Shown here: positions 26,671-35,138 of the stretch, one piece after another | Layout: each line of letters starts with the position of its first letter | Position numbering within the stretch: position 1 is the first letter of the stretch | Assembly: GCA_026004875.1 (NCBI GenBank) | Contig: BPJZ01000013.1 | Span: 32,681 to 96,680 of the forward strand | Direction: 5' to 3' | DNA: 64,000 nt | Source of the DNA: Candidatus Poribacteria bacterium | GTDB lineage: Bacteria > Poribacteria > WGA-4E > GCA-2687025 | Program-made: the position numbers and the translations under genes | The notes under the pieces: model-generated | What the model saw: the letters and a program-made list of their open reading frames with translations, nothing else | Databases searched by the model: none | Told to the model about the DNA's origin: nothing

Positions 26671-28616
26671 TGGGGAAGGCCCCAGTAGGCGACTCCTGTC
26701 TTCATTCCGATGAAGCTCCAGATAGCCGCCATCAGGTATTCGCCAAGGATCAGGCCGACGAAGAACGGACGCCAGCGCCGATAGGGACCAAAGCCGCCCA
26801 GCTTGAGGACGGTTAGCTTGACCGTCCAGCCAACCAGCGTCGAGAACCAAAGGTGGTACGGCGCCCAGGTGACGCCAAGGGCGTACCCCAGCGGATGAAA
26901 GGGCCACCAAAGAAACCGCTGACGCATGAAGATCAGCAGGGCCATCACCACGCCCCCTAAGCCAGCGCTGAGCATCCCTGCTACGTTCGGCGGCTGAGGG
27001 TTAAGGATGTCCCGGAGCGGGCGATTGAGCGCGTGCGGCCCGATTCCGTAGTAGATCCATCCTTCCAGGTTGAGGGCACCGATTCGATAAATCCAATTCA
27101 GGGAGGCAGAGTAGGCCACCACGACCGCGACTAAAATCGCCAAGAGCATCCAAAGCTGAAGGCGCATCCGACGTGGATGAAGCCCGTGGATCTCCACCAA
27201 CCGGAAGTTCTGCATCACATAAGGCATGAGCGATTCGGAAGACCAGTTAGGAATCGAAGAGCGATCGAAGCCCAGGAGGACCAGGTTGTTCGGCCCGACG
27301 GCCCGCGAACCGAGAAATGTCGTAAAGAACTCGTAGGGGGCAAAGCCCACGTTGACCAGAAGCAGACCTGCGTTGGTCACGTGCCAGGCGGTGACCGTTG
27401 CCAGAACCCAAAGCAGCCCGACAAACAGGACGGCCATCCAGGCCGACATCCCCATCAGCACGCACAGAAAGACCATCGCCGCCCAGGCGAGGGCCATTCC
27501 CACAAACGCCGCACGGTAGGACATCGGTTCGTCGGCGTCGTCGGTTCCGTTCTGGCCCAGCGCTCGCCGGAGGGCTCCCCAAAGGTGGGCCCGCGAGTGC
27601 CATAGCCCCCACGCCGAAAGCACCAGCACCGCCCCCATCACCTGGTGCTGGGTGTTGATCGCCGTGACGTTGAACGCTCGATAAGCGACCTCCTGAAACT
27701 TGTAAAGCGTGAAGAAGAACCAAAGGCTCAGCGACACGTCCAGGTGTAAAAAGTAGGTCACACCGACCACCGAGAAGTACAGATGTGGCCACAGCGGCCA
27801 GCCCTCCACCAACGCATTCCAGGGGCGGGTTTGGAAGAGATGGTTGATCGGGAAGTCCACCGGCACCGTTGGGATCCACGGGAAGTACTGATGCAGCCCG
27901 CGCAACAGGTGCACCAGGACCATCGCTCCAAAGGCGCTCCAAAACAGCGGCGAGCGAAACGTTGCGTTCAGGGCGCGGCCCGGTTCCACTTCGGTCAGAT
28001 GGGCGGCCACCTGAACCAGCGGAAAGCCGTATCGCTCCCGTTCGATCCACTGTCGCCGGAGGAGGACGGCCCAGCAGCCCACCCCGATAAAAAAGAGCAG
28101 CCCAAAGAGAATCGCCACGGCCGCCGGGCGAGTCCAAGCGGCATAGGGGATCGGGTCGCGCGGGTCCAGCCCCTCAAAGAAGTCCCGGACCGCCTTGGAG
28201 TCGGTCACGTAGAGCCACTTCTTGAGGTGGGGAAAAACGACCTCTCGCCACTGGTTCTCCGGCGTGGCGAAATACTCCGGCGTCGCGAGATAGGGGAAGA
28301 TGAACTCCATCAGGCCGTAGCCGGGAACGGCGGAGGCCGCCGTCGTCATTGCCCAAGCGATGGTCAGTTCCGCCGTTGTTAGCGGAAGCCGGGGACTCAG
28401 GCGCCTCAGGATCGGGTTGATCAGAAAGACCATCACGAGCATGAAGAAGACGGAGCCCATCGGCAGATGGTTGGCGATCAACTGTCCGACCGATGTTCCG
28501 TGCATGTACCCTCCGGCGGCGCTCTGGACGACGATCCAGAGCAAGGCGAAGGGAACTCCTCTCCAGTAGGACGGGGCGTGGAGAGCCTGCTTCATCGTTT
28601 GCTTCGGTGTCCTCAA
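26667..28616 (-). CDS. Large polytopic membrane protein, DUF6785/DUF6784 type
   Basis: 649 residues with about fourteen hydrophobic segments. The N-terminal region has PRLPLTTAELTIAWAMTT, with AVPGYGLMEFIFPYLATP next, followed by NQWREVVFPHLKKWLYV. This layout matches an uncharacterised family found in Planctomycetota, Armatimonadota and Poribacteria. The transport function implied by its topology is unproven. TTG 28616 is preferred because GGAGGAGCG lies eight bases upstream, while the in-frame ATG 28595 lacks a site. It is divergent from the sugar ABC operon, consistent with a role in saccharide uptake. Confidence 0.72.
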   Translation of the reverse strand: MRTPKQTMKQALHAPSYWRGVPFALLWIVVQSAAGGYMHGTSVGQLIANHLPMGSVFFMLVMVFLINPILRRLSPRLPLTTAELTIAWAMTTAASAVPGYGLMEFIFPYLATPEYFATPENQWREVVFPHLKKWLYVTDSKAVRDFFEGLDPRDPIPYAAWTRPAAVAILFGLLFFIGVGCWAVLLRRQWIERERYGFPLVQVAAHLTEVEPGRALNATFRSPLFWSAFGAMVLVHLLRGLHQYFPWIPTVPVDFPINHLFQTRPWNALVEGWPLWPHLYFSVVGVTYFLHLDVSLSLWFFFTLYKFQEVAYRAFNVTAINTQHQVMGAVLVLSAWGLWHSRAHLWGALRRALGQNGTDDADEPMSYRAAFVGMALAWAAMVFLCVLMGMSAWMAVLFVGLLWVLATVTAWHVTNAGLLLVNVGFAPYEFFTTFLGSRAVGPNNLVLLGFDRSSIPNWSSESLMPYVMQNFRLVEIHGLHPRRMRLQLWMLLAILVAVVVAYSASLNWIYRIGALNLEGWIYYGIGPHALNRPLRDILNPQPPNVAGMLSAGLGGVVMALLIFMRQRFLWWPFHPLGYALGVTWAPYHLWFSTLVGWTVKLTVLKLGGFGPYRRWRPFFVGLILGEYLMAAIWSFIGMKTGVAYWGLPH

Positions 28617-28688
28617 TCGGTGCGCTCCTCCGAGTGTTTGCCGCCTTTCAGGTTACGGAAGCAAGGGGGGTTGAGCAACCGCGGCGGC

Positions 28689-28717
28689 CTTGGAACGGGA
28701 CGCCGATTTTCTCATAA
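28689..28717 (+). promoter_or_regulatory. Sigma-70-type promoter of the sugar ABC operon
   Basis: TTGGAA, a 17-base spacer and CATAAT (5 of 6 in the -10) lie about 240 bases before the binding-protein gene. The predicted transcript start is near 28724. Confidence 0.5.
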
Positions 28718-28719
28718 TA

Positions 28720-28914
28720 ATGGCGATCGATGGGGGACGAAGTGGGAGAGTGGAACTGGTCGTTTCGCCGGATACGGAGCTTTATCTTATTACGTTGGGA
28801 ATCTCTGCGCTCCTGGCCTGTGTTGCCTTTCGGCGCGCTCGGCAGGGGGACGAAGCGAGCGCCTCGTTGCTCGCGTTGCTGGTGACTCTGCTGCTGGGGT
28901 TTGCGCGGTGTTAG
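28720..28914 (+). CDS. Possible small membrane protein at the head of the ABC operon
   Basis: An open frame of up to 64 codons with two hydrophobic stretches (LYLITLGISALLACVAF and ASLLALLVTLLLGF) separated by a charged loop. It ends shortly before the binding-protein gene. No good ribosome binding site fits the ATG, and the promoter at 28689 would leave it almost leaderless, so a downstream GTG at 28750 is the alternative. The alternating charge and hydrophobicity look protein-like, but it may be noncoding. Confidence 0.3.
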   Translation: MAIDGGRSGRVELVVSPDTELYLITLGISALLACVAFRRARQGDEASASLLALLVTLLLGFARC

Positions 28915-28956
28915 CGCAGGATGGCTTCCTGCCTTCGTTTTGGGGGGATCGGGGAG

Positions 28957-30294
28957 ATGGACGAACGGTTTCCGCTGGGCCGTGGCCCGTTGGTGATGCT
29001 GATTCTGTTTTTGATCTCGTCGTTTTTTGTCGTCCGTTCGACGGTAGAGGGGGAGAAGGAAGTCCTCGAGTTTTGGGTCTTTGCGAACACGCACTACGAC
29101 GAGTACAAGGCCCGCGAGGCGGCCTTTGAAGCGGCCCACCCCAACGTGGACGTGCGGATCACCAACTTCGGCGGGGCGATGCACGATAAGTTGTTGGCGG
29201 CGTTGCTGTCGGGGTTTGGGGGGCCGGACCTGGCCGAGGTGGAGATCACCTCAATCGGCCGATTCCTCAAAGGGCCGATTGATCAGGTGGGGTTTGTGGA
29301 CCTCAAGCCGCGGCTGCTGCAGGAGGGCTGGTGGGATCGGCATGTCACCGCTCGCTTTGCGCCGTGGTCCTACCGGGGGCGCACCTTTGGTCTCCCTCAC
29401 GATCTGCATCCGGTGGTCTTGCTCTACCGGCACGATCTATTTCAGGAGGCCGGGATTCACATGGAGGCGATCGAGACTTGGGATCAGTTTGTCCAGCAGA
29501 CGCGTCCCCTGGCCGCCGATCTGGACGGCGACGGGCTTCAGGATCGGTATCCGATCGTTCTCGGCCGCCGGAGCCACAGCGATTTTTTCACACTTCTCCT
29601 GCAACGGGGCGGTGGGATGTTCGACGAGCAAGGGGAGATCATCATTGACCGTCCGCTGGCCGTCCAAACGTTGGAATGGTACGCCCGGCTATTCCGGGAG
29701 GGGGTGGCGCGGGACTACGCAGGGGTTGGGGGTTATCTGGACCCGGCCACCTTTGCGCTCCTCCGCGACGGGCTGGCCTGCTCGGTCCTCGCCCCGGACT
29801 GGTACATTGGGATCATGAAAAAGTACTTCCCGGAGATGGCCGGAGCCTGGCGGGCGCGTGGCCTCCCTCGCTGGGAGCCGGGGGGCCGACGGACCAGCAC
29901 CTTTGGCGGAACGATGATCGGCATGACCGTCCAGTGTAAGAATCCGGACCTGGCGTGGGAGTACATGAAGTTCTCCTATTTCGACCGGCAAGCGCTGGTC
30001 AACCGGTATGAGAAGACCGGCATCCTTCCCCCTCTCAAGGAGGCTTGGGACGATCCGGTGTTCCATCGTTCGGATCCGTTCTTTGGTGGTCAGCAGCTGG
30101 GGACGCTGTTGATCGAGTTAGCCGAGGAGATCCCTCCTCGTTACCAGAATCCTTACTGGTCGGAGGCCGCCGACCTGTTCGACGAGGCGGTTTTGAACGT
30201 CATCGACGGGAAGATCGCGCCGGCGGACTCGCTCCGGCGACTGGCTGAACAGGTGCGCCGATTGATGGAGGAAGATCGCCTTTCCGGCTCTTGA
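28957..30294 (+). CDS. ABC-type sugar-binding protein (family 1 extracellular solute-binding)
   Basis: About 445 residues. A hydrophobic N-terminal segment (VMLILFLISSFFVV) is a signal or anchor with no lipobox cysteine. The mature protein follows the family-1 pattern: VLEFWVFANTHYDEYKA, then GFGGPDLAEVEITSIGRF, LPHDLHPVVLLYRHDLF, ETWDQFVQQTRPL and FGGTMIGMTVQCKNPDLAWEYMKF. DLDGDGLQDRYP could bind calcium. ATG 28957 is preferred over 28921 on ribosome-site spacing. Substrate class is probably an oligosaccharide or glycerol-phosphate-like compound. It is the first solid gene of an operon whose permeases come only after two unrelated genes. Confidence 0.88.
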   Translation: MDERFPLGRGPLVMLILFLISSFFVVRSTVEGEKEVLEFWVFANTHYDEYKAREAAFEAAHPNVDVRITNFGGAMHDKLLAALLSGFGGPDLAEVEITSIGRFLKGPIDQVGFVDLKPRLLQEGWWDRHVTARFAPWSYRGRTFGLPHDLHPVVLLYRHDLFQEAGIHMEAIETWDQFVQQTRPLAADLDGDGLQDRYPIVLGRRSHSDFFTLLLQRGGGMFDEQGEIIIDRPLAVQTLEWYARLFREGVARDYAGVGGYLDPATFALLRDGLACSVLAPDWYIGIMKKYFPEMAGAWRARGLPRWEPGGRRTSTFGGTMIGMTVQCKNPDLAWEYMKFSYFDRQALVNRYEKTGILPPLKEAWDDPVFHRSDPFFGGQQLGTLLIELAEEIPPRYQNPYWSEAADLFDEAVLNVIDGKIAPADSLRRLAEQVRRLMEEDRLSGS

Positions 30295-30389
30295 GAGCGG
30301 TAGGGCGAAGCGCTTCCTTTATCTTCCTCAGGTCGTTTCGGTACGGTGTACGAGAGGGCGATGTTCGCTGAGCAGTGGTGAGGTGAACG

Positions 30390-31562
30390 ATGGGGGAGGC
30401 GCTTTATCCGCCGCTCCTTCGGGCGGCGGTGCGCTATTTTGCACTCCGCGATGCCGCGGAACTAGTCTCACTGGCGGGTTCTATTGTGGCGACCCCCACG
30501 GACGTGCTCTGGGAGGCGCTTTGGTGGCGGCATCGCTCTCCTGCCTTGACAGCGGGGGCCCTGGTAAAGGCTCATCAAGAGCAACTGATATCGCTTCCCT
30601 CGGCCCTTTTGGAGCGCTGTGATGCGCTGCTGGATGCCGCCCAGCGGCGCTATATGGCCCTGCGCGCCGTCGCAACCAACATTGCCCAGGCGTTCGCCAA
30701 CTCCGGGATCGCTTACTGCTTCTTGAAAGGCATGGCTCTAACGGAGCAGGTTTACCCCCAAATTGGGGGACGGGTTACCCGGCTATTCGGCGACTTAGAC
30801 GTTGCCATCTCTTCCAAGAGCGCGGGGCGAGCGAGTGAACTCCTGATCTCCCTTGGTTTTTTGCACCACGGCGGGGGGGAGGATCACCGCGTCTTTGTGC
30901 TGCCGGTAGACCGCCCCTTATGGGAGGGGCTGCCGCTCTTTGAGCGTCCGGTTCGGCTCACTTCTGAACTGGAAGAGGCGATCCGGTTTGGCAGTCGTCA
31001 TGTGTTCTTGGAGTTGCACGTTGGGCCGGTCTTGGGGAGAGGGCTCCTGTGGCAGCGTCGGGAGTTACCCGTTGACTCGCTGGAGGGACATCTTCTTCAT
31101 GCCTGTCTGCACTACGCGAAGCATCTGATGGCCCACAGCACCCACCCGACGAGCCTGGTTGATGCCGCTTTGATCCTCAACCGTTCTGACTTTGAGGGGG
31201 CTGTATTTTTGGACTTGATCGGAGAGGATCGGGAGCTTCAACGGTGGGTTGCTGTTTCACTGGGCGGGTGTGTCGCGGCTTTCGGCGAGGAGATACTTCC
31301 TGGGTCGGTTCGGGCCGTCCGCTTCTGGCAGGGGTTTCGAGCCGGTTGTCGGTTGGGTCAGGGGGTAGCCTCGGACCATCCTTCGCTGTTTCAGAAGGCG
31401 CGTTCCTTTCTCGCTCCGGACCTTTTGTGGCTATGGGGGCCTTTTGTGCTGAACGGACTGAGAAGCCTTGGTCTTGCCTGGGCGCCGGCAGGGAGTCGTC
31501 GGCGAAGAGCGGCACGGTGGGTCTTCCGGCGGACGCTCAAGCCGCTTTTGTGGGAGGGATAG
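30390..31562 (+). CDS. Uncharacterised nucleotidyltransferase (NTP_transf_5 family)
   Basis: 390 residues, no signal peptide. The family signature is clear: AYCFLKGMALTEQVYP with Lys 113, then RVTRLFGDLDVAI with Asp 135 and Asp 137, matching K-G-x-A-L ... DxD of PF14907-type proteins. The C-terminal half is helical. Relatives are frequent in lasso-peptide and other RiPP clusters beside HPr-kinase-like proteins, yet their reaction is not settled. Here it is followed two bases later by just such a kinase-like gene. No PqqD-like protein, precursor or asparagine-synthetase-like gene is visible. It interrupts a sugar ABC operon. Confidence 0.75.
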   Translation: MGEALYPPLLRAAVRYFALRDAAELVSLAGSIVATPTDVLWEALWWRHRSPALTAGALVKAHQEQLISLPSALLERCDALLDAAQRRYMALRAVATNIAQAFANSGIAYCFLKGMALTEQVYPQIGGRVTRLFGDLDVAISSKSAGRASELLISLGFLHHGGGEDHRVFVLPVDRPLWEGLPLFERPVRLTSELEEAIRFGSRHVFLELHVGPVLGRGLLWQRRELPVDSLEGHLLHACLHYAKHLMAHSTHPTSLVDAALILNRSDFEGAVFLDLIGEDRELQRWVAVSLGGCVAAFGEEILPGSVRAVRFWQGFRAGCRLGQGVASDHPSLFQKARSFLAPDLLWLWGPFVLNGLRSLGLAWAPAGSRRRRAARWVFRRTLKPLLWEG

Positions 31563-31563
31563 A

Positions 31564-32574
31564 ATGAACCAACAACCTCCTTCCCTTCTTGCCGTTCGGA
31601 CGAGGCCACAGGAGCTCTCGCCGAGCACTGTTGAGGAGGTGGTCCTTCTTGGCACCACCTTGCGGTGGGGGGTGAACGTCTCTCAGCTGGAACCGCTGAT
31701 CCACAGCGCTTGCTCCCTCTGGCAGCGGGCTCAGGTTCCCCCGACCGGCAACGAAGGGGCGCTTTCCCTTTTTTGGTTTCCTCTGGGCGAATACGAGGCC
31801 ACCACCGGCTACCTCTTTCCTCACGCCCCGGCCCGAAGCGTGCTACACCATCCGGCGGAGGGAATGGCGCTGATTCAAGACCACGTGGCTACAGTGGTCC
31901 TAACCGCCTCGGAGGTGCCCCAGCGAAGCTTTCTCCTAGGCTTTGCGCTGGAGGCCGTTTTGAAGCGGCCGCCGTTCTATCAGATTCACGCTGCTGCTGT
32001 GGAAAAGGAGGGGAGGGCCGTCCTTCTCGCGGCGGAGAGCGGAAGGGGAAAAAGCGCGCTTTCGCTCTTCTTGACCCTCTGCTGTGGCTACCGGTACTTA
32101 GGCGACGATGCGATTCTGATCGACGGAAGAACGACGGTTCTGATAGGCGCGCCGGACCGCATTGAAATTTGGCCGGAGGTGGCGGAGCTCGTCTTAGCGT
32201 CTGGGATCTCCATTCCGGAGCGGGTGATCTCCTGGAAGGGCTCCCGTCGCGGCGGGGGACGGAAAATGGTTCTTCCTGCAGAGGCGCTCTTGGGGGATCG
32301 AACAGCGGTCATGGCTCCACTCGCCGCCGTCGTGTTCCTCGAAGAGGGGGAGGACTTTGCCGTCCGGCGGGTTGCCCCTTCGCGGGCCAGAGGTCTCTTG
32401 CGCCCCGTTCCGCTGTTTGGGCGACGAAGCTTGGTCTGGGGCTGGCGTCCAATTGCTGAACGCTTGGTCCGGTCGGTGCCCTTTCTCTCCCTTCGGATTG
32501 ACCATCCCTCCGATCCGCGCGAAAATGCCCGGCGGTTCGATGCGGTTCTCCAGGAGGTGTTGTTCTCAGCCTGA
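31564..32574 (+). CDS. HPr-kinase-like (HprK-related) P-loop kinase
   Basis: 336 residues from ATG 31564, which follows GGGAGGG and lies two bases after the previous stop. After a 135-residue N-terminal domain, IHAAAVEKEGRAVLLAAESGRGKSALSL holds the HPrK-type P-loop at residues 160-164, and YRYLGDDAILI (GDD near 180) matches the HPrK catalytic-metal motif. The family phosphorylates serine or small molecules. True HprK has an N-terminal regulatory domain of a different kind. No PTS gene is in sight. Pairing with the NTP_transf_5 gene is the known genomic habit of this family. Confidence 0.75.
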   Translation: MNQQPPSLLAVRTRPQELSPSTVEEVVLLGTTLRWGVNVSQLEPLIHSACSLWQRAQVPPTGNEGALSLFWFPLGEYEATTGYLFPHAPARSVLHHPAEGMALIQDHVATVVLTASEVPQRSFLLGFALEAVLKRPPFYQIHAAAVEKEGRAVLLAAESGRGKSALSLFLTLCCGYRYLGDDAILIDGRTTVLIGAPDRIEIWPEVAELVLASGISIPERVISWKGSRRGGGRKMVLPAEALLGDRTAVMAPLAAVVFLEEGEDFAVRRVAPSRARGLLRPVPLFGRRSLVWGWRPIAERLVRSVPFLSLRIDHPSDPRENARRFDAVLQEVLFSA

Positions 32575-32618
32575 CGGGTCAAGTCAGGGTTGGTTCGCAA
32601 AAGGGGAGGTGTGCTCCG

Positions 32619-33515
32619 GTGAACTTCTGGCGTCAACAGACCAAGTGGGCTCCCTATCTGTTCGTCTCGCCATTCTTCATCCTCTTTGCGATCTTCATGG
32701 TTTATCCGCTGCTCAGCTCCATTTGGCTCAGCTTCCATCAGAGTCGGGGGTTTCAGTATCAGGTCTTCGTGGGGTTGGAGAACTTCGCTCGACTCTTTCG
32801 AGATCCGCTCTTTTGGAAGTCGCTCCGGAACACGTTCTACTTTGCGGCGGGGACTTTTCTCATTCAGCTTCCGTTGGCACTGTTGCTGGCGCTGATCGTC
32901 AACTCCAGGCGAATCAAAGGCCGAAACTTCTTTCGGTTGGCCTTCTTTTCGCCGGTCCTGATCTCCGGGGTCTTTATTGCGATCATCTTCGCGCTGGCCT
33001 ACGACGCCCGTTCTGGGCTGGTCAACGATATGCTGAGCCGACTCTTGCCCAAGCGGGTGTTGATCCCCTGGCTTGAGAACGAACGGTGGGTGATGCCCGC
33101 CGTCATTCTGGCCGGCGTCTGGCGATGGACCGGCTTTAACATGATCTACTTTTTAGCCGGACTGCAGGGGATCCGTCAGGAGCTTTATGAAGCGGCGGCC
33201 GTGGATGGCGCCAACGCCTGGCAGGCCTTCCTTCATGTGACGCTTCCTTCTTTGCGGCCGGTGATCACCTTTGTGCTGGTCTTTTCGATGATTGGGAGCC
33301 TTCAGCTGTTCGACCTTCCCTACGTGCTAACCAACGGGGGCGGAGGCCCAAACGACGCTGCCACGACGATCGTCATGTACCTTTATCGACACGGGTTCCA
33401 GTTTGTGAACCTGGGGTATGCCGCGACGATCGGGTGGGTGCTGTTCGGCATTTTGGTGGTCGTCTCTTTGATTCAGCTTCGGGTGCTGCGCTTTGGCCGG
33501 GAGGAGGAAGCATGA
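32619..33515 (+). CDS. Sugar ABC transporter permease (MalF/UgpA type)
   Basis: 298 residues, six membrane helices, opening FVSPFFILFAIFMVYPLLSS, the normal start of this permease class. The cytoplasmic EAA loop that contacts the ATPase is YEAAAVDGANAWQAFLHVTLP. GTG 32619 is nine bases after AGGGGAGG. The next permease starts in an ATGA overlap, so both are made in equal amounts. With the binding protein upstream it should import an oligosaccharide or similar solute. No ATPase gene is present, so a shared MsmX-type ATPase encoded elsewhere is likely. Confidence 0.93.
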   Translation: MNFWRQQTKWAPYLFVSPFFILFAIFMVYPLLSSIWLSFHQSRGFQYQVFVGLENFARLFRDPLFWKSLRNTFYFAAGTFLIQLPLALLLALIVNSRRIKGRNFFRLAFFSPVLISGVFIAIIFALAYDARSGLVNDMLSRLLPKRVLIPWLENERWVMPAVILAGVWRWTGFNMIYFLAGLQGIRQELYEAAAVDGANAWQAFLHVTLPSLRPVITFVLVFSMIGSLQLFDLPYVLTNGGGGPNDAATTIVMYLYRHGFQFVNLGYAATIGWVLFGILVVVSLIQLRVLRFGREEEA

Positions 33516-34348
33516 GCCGAAGGCGCCTTTGGAATCGTCTTCTGCTGGTCCTGGCCCATCTGGTGCTGATCGCCGTTGCGGTCGCCGTTCTGTTGCCGAT
33601 GATCTGGCTGGTGGCCTCGTCGTTTAAGACCTCCGGGGAGCTTTTTCAATCGCCGCCGACCTTCTGGCCCAAGGAGCCGACGCTGGAGAACTTCCGACGT
33701 CTTTTTGTCGAGGTTCCCTTCTGGCGCTACTTTGTCAACTCGGTCTTCCTTTCGACAGCGGCGACGCTCGCCTCGCTGTTCTTTTCGACGCTGGGGGGGT
33801 TCGGTTTCGCCAAGTACCGCTTTCGGGGGCAGGGCGTTCTTTTTGGAATTCTCCTGGCCTCGATGATGATCCCGTTTGAGGTATTGTTGGTGCCGCTGTT
33901 TAAGCTGCTCCGAGATATCGGGTGGCTGGACACTTACTGGGGGGTGGTCGTCCCCTTCATGGCGGGGGGATTTGGAATCTTTCTGATGCGGCAGTTTATT
34001 GTTTCCGTCCCCGACGATCTGATTGACGCGGCGCGGATTGACGGTTGTAGCGAGTTTGGCATCTACTGGCGGGTGGTGCTGCCGGTGATTAAGCCGGCGG
34101 TCGGAGCGTTGACGATCTTTATCTTTTTGGGGCAGTGGAACAGCTACCTTTGGCCGCTGATCGTCCTTCGGGACGATGCCAAGTACACCCTTCCGATCGG
34201 CCTGGCCAATCTGATCGGCGTTTATCAGCAGGAGTACGGCATGTTGATGGCCGGAACGCTGATTGCGCTGATTCCGATCATCACGCTGTTTTTAGCGATG
34301 CAGCGGGAGTTTGTTTCGGGAATTACCTTGGGCGCAGTCAAGGAGTGA
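33512..34348 (+). CDS. Sugar ABC transporter permease (MalG/UgpE type)
   Basis: 278 residues, six helices. It opens with LLPMIWLVASSFKTSGELF, the typical second-permease pattern, and its EAA loop reads IDAARIDGCSEFGIYWRVVLP. ATG 33512 overlaps the stop of the first permease (ATGA). The track ORF starting at 33434 is a false extension. It forms the heterodimeric channel with the preceding gene. A YwiC-like gene begins four bases after its stop. Confidence 0.93.
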   Translation: MSRRRLWNRLLLVLAHLVLIAVAVAVLLPMIWLVASSFKTSGELFQSPPTFWPKEPTLENFRRLFVEVPFWRYFVNSVFLSTAATLASLFFSTLGGFGFAKYRFRGQGVLFGILLASMMIPFEVLLVPLFKLLRDIGWLDTYWGVVVPFMAGGFGIFLMRQFIVSVPDDLIDAARIDGCSEFGIYWRVVLPVIKPAVGALTIFIFLGQWNSYLWPLIVLRDDAKYTLPIGLANLIGVYQQEYGMLMAGTLIALIPIITLFLAMQREFVSGITLGAVKE

Positions 34349-34352
34349 TCGG

Positions 34353-35138
34353 ATGGCGCAACGTCCCGTTCCTCGAGAGCACGGCGCGTGGATGATGCTC
34401 CTGGTGCCCTACGCGCTTGGATTGGTCGAGGGACCAGAGCACCGATTGCGGCTGGGCTTGGACTGGCTGGGTGGGCTACTCTTTTTTCTCGGAGGGTTCC
34501 TCACGCGGGCGCCGTTGGTCGCTCTGCTCACCGAGCGGCCGGAGCGTCGCGTTGGCGTGGGGCGCTGGCTTTATCGGACCGGGACTATTACGATCGCCGG
34601 TGCTGTGTTGGCGGCGCACAGTCCCAACCGGGCTTTTTTGGCCCTCTGGGGTGGAGTCGCGCTTCTCCTCTTTCTGCTCTATCTGGGGTTTTGCCTGGCG
34701 CGGGCGCAACGCAGCCTACTGGGGGAGCTGATCGGCATCCTCGGACTGACAACGGCCGGCCCAATCGGCTATGCCCTGGCCCTGGGAACCGATGAGACCC
34801 GCGCGTTGGTCCTGTGGGTGGTGCCCACGCTCTACTTTGCCTCGAGCATCGGGTACGTGCGCTGGCGGGTCGACCGCTGGAAGGCTCAGCGGCGCGGTGA
34901 GCCTCCAAGGAGGGAACTTTTGGCCGCCGTGATTGGTGGCTATGTCGTCGCTGTCCTTGGAACAGCGGGGCTAGGAGTGATCGGCTGGCTTCCTCCGATA
35001 GCGGTCGTTGCTCTGATGCCGATCCTGGGGCGGCATCTCTGGGACCTGTTCGGGCGTACCCCTTCAGTCGTTCAGGTGGGAGTGAGTGAGATTCTGCTGT
35101 CACTCCTCTTTTTCTTCTTGGCCGCCCGATTCCTCTGA
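34353..35138 (+). CDS. YwiC-like membrane protein
   Basis: 261 residues with about nine hydrophobic helices. The N-terminal PREHGAWMMLLVP is the hallmark of the YwiC-like family (PF14256), whose function is unknown and which is found in many bacteria near nitrate or respiratory genes. ATG 34353 follows GGAGTGATCGG. It is only four bases after the second permease, so it is transcribed with the sugar importer, an unusual context. Its final 39 bases overlap the convergent 730-residue gene. Confidence 0.82.
   Translation: MAQRPVPREHGAWMMLLVPYALGLVEGPEHRLRLGLDWLGGLLFFLGGFLTRAPLVALLTERPERRVGVGRWLYRTGTITIAGAVLAAHSPNRAFLALWGGVALLLFLLYLGFCLARAQRSLLGELIGILGLTTAGPIGYALALGTDETRALVLWVVPTLYFASSIGYVRWRVDRWKAQRRGEPPRRELLAAVIGGYVVAVLGTAGLGVIGWLPPIAVVALMPILGRHLWDLFGRTPSVVQVGVSEILLSLLFFFLAARFL

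Noticed and set aside
28957-34348. Lasso-peptide/RiPP cluster suggested by the NTP_transf_5 and HPrK-like genes
   Set aside because: No precursor, PqqD, transglutaminase-like protease or asparagine-synthetase-like gene is present.
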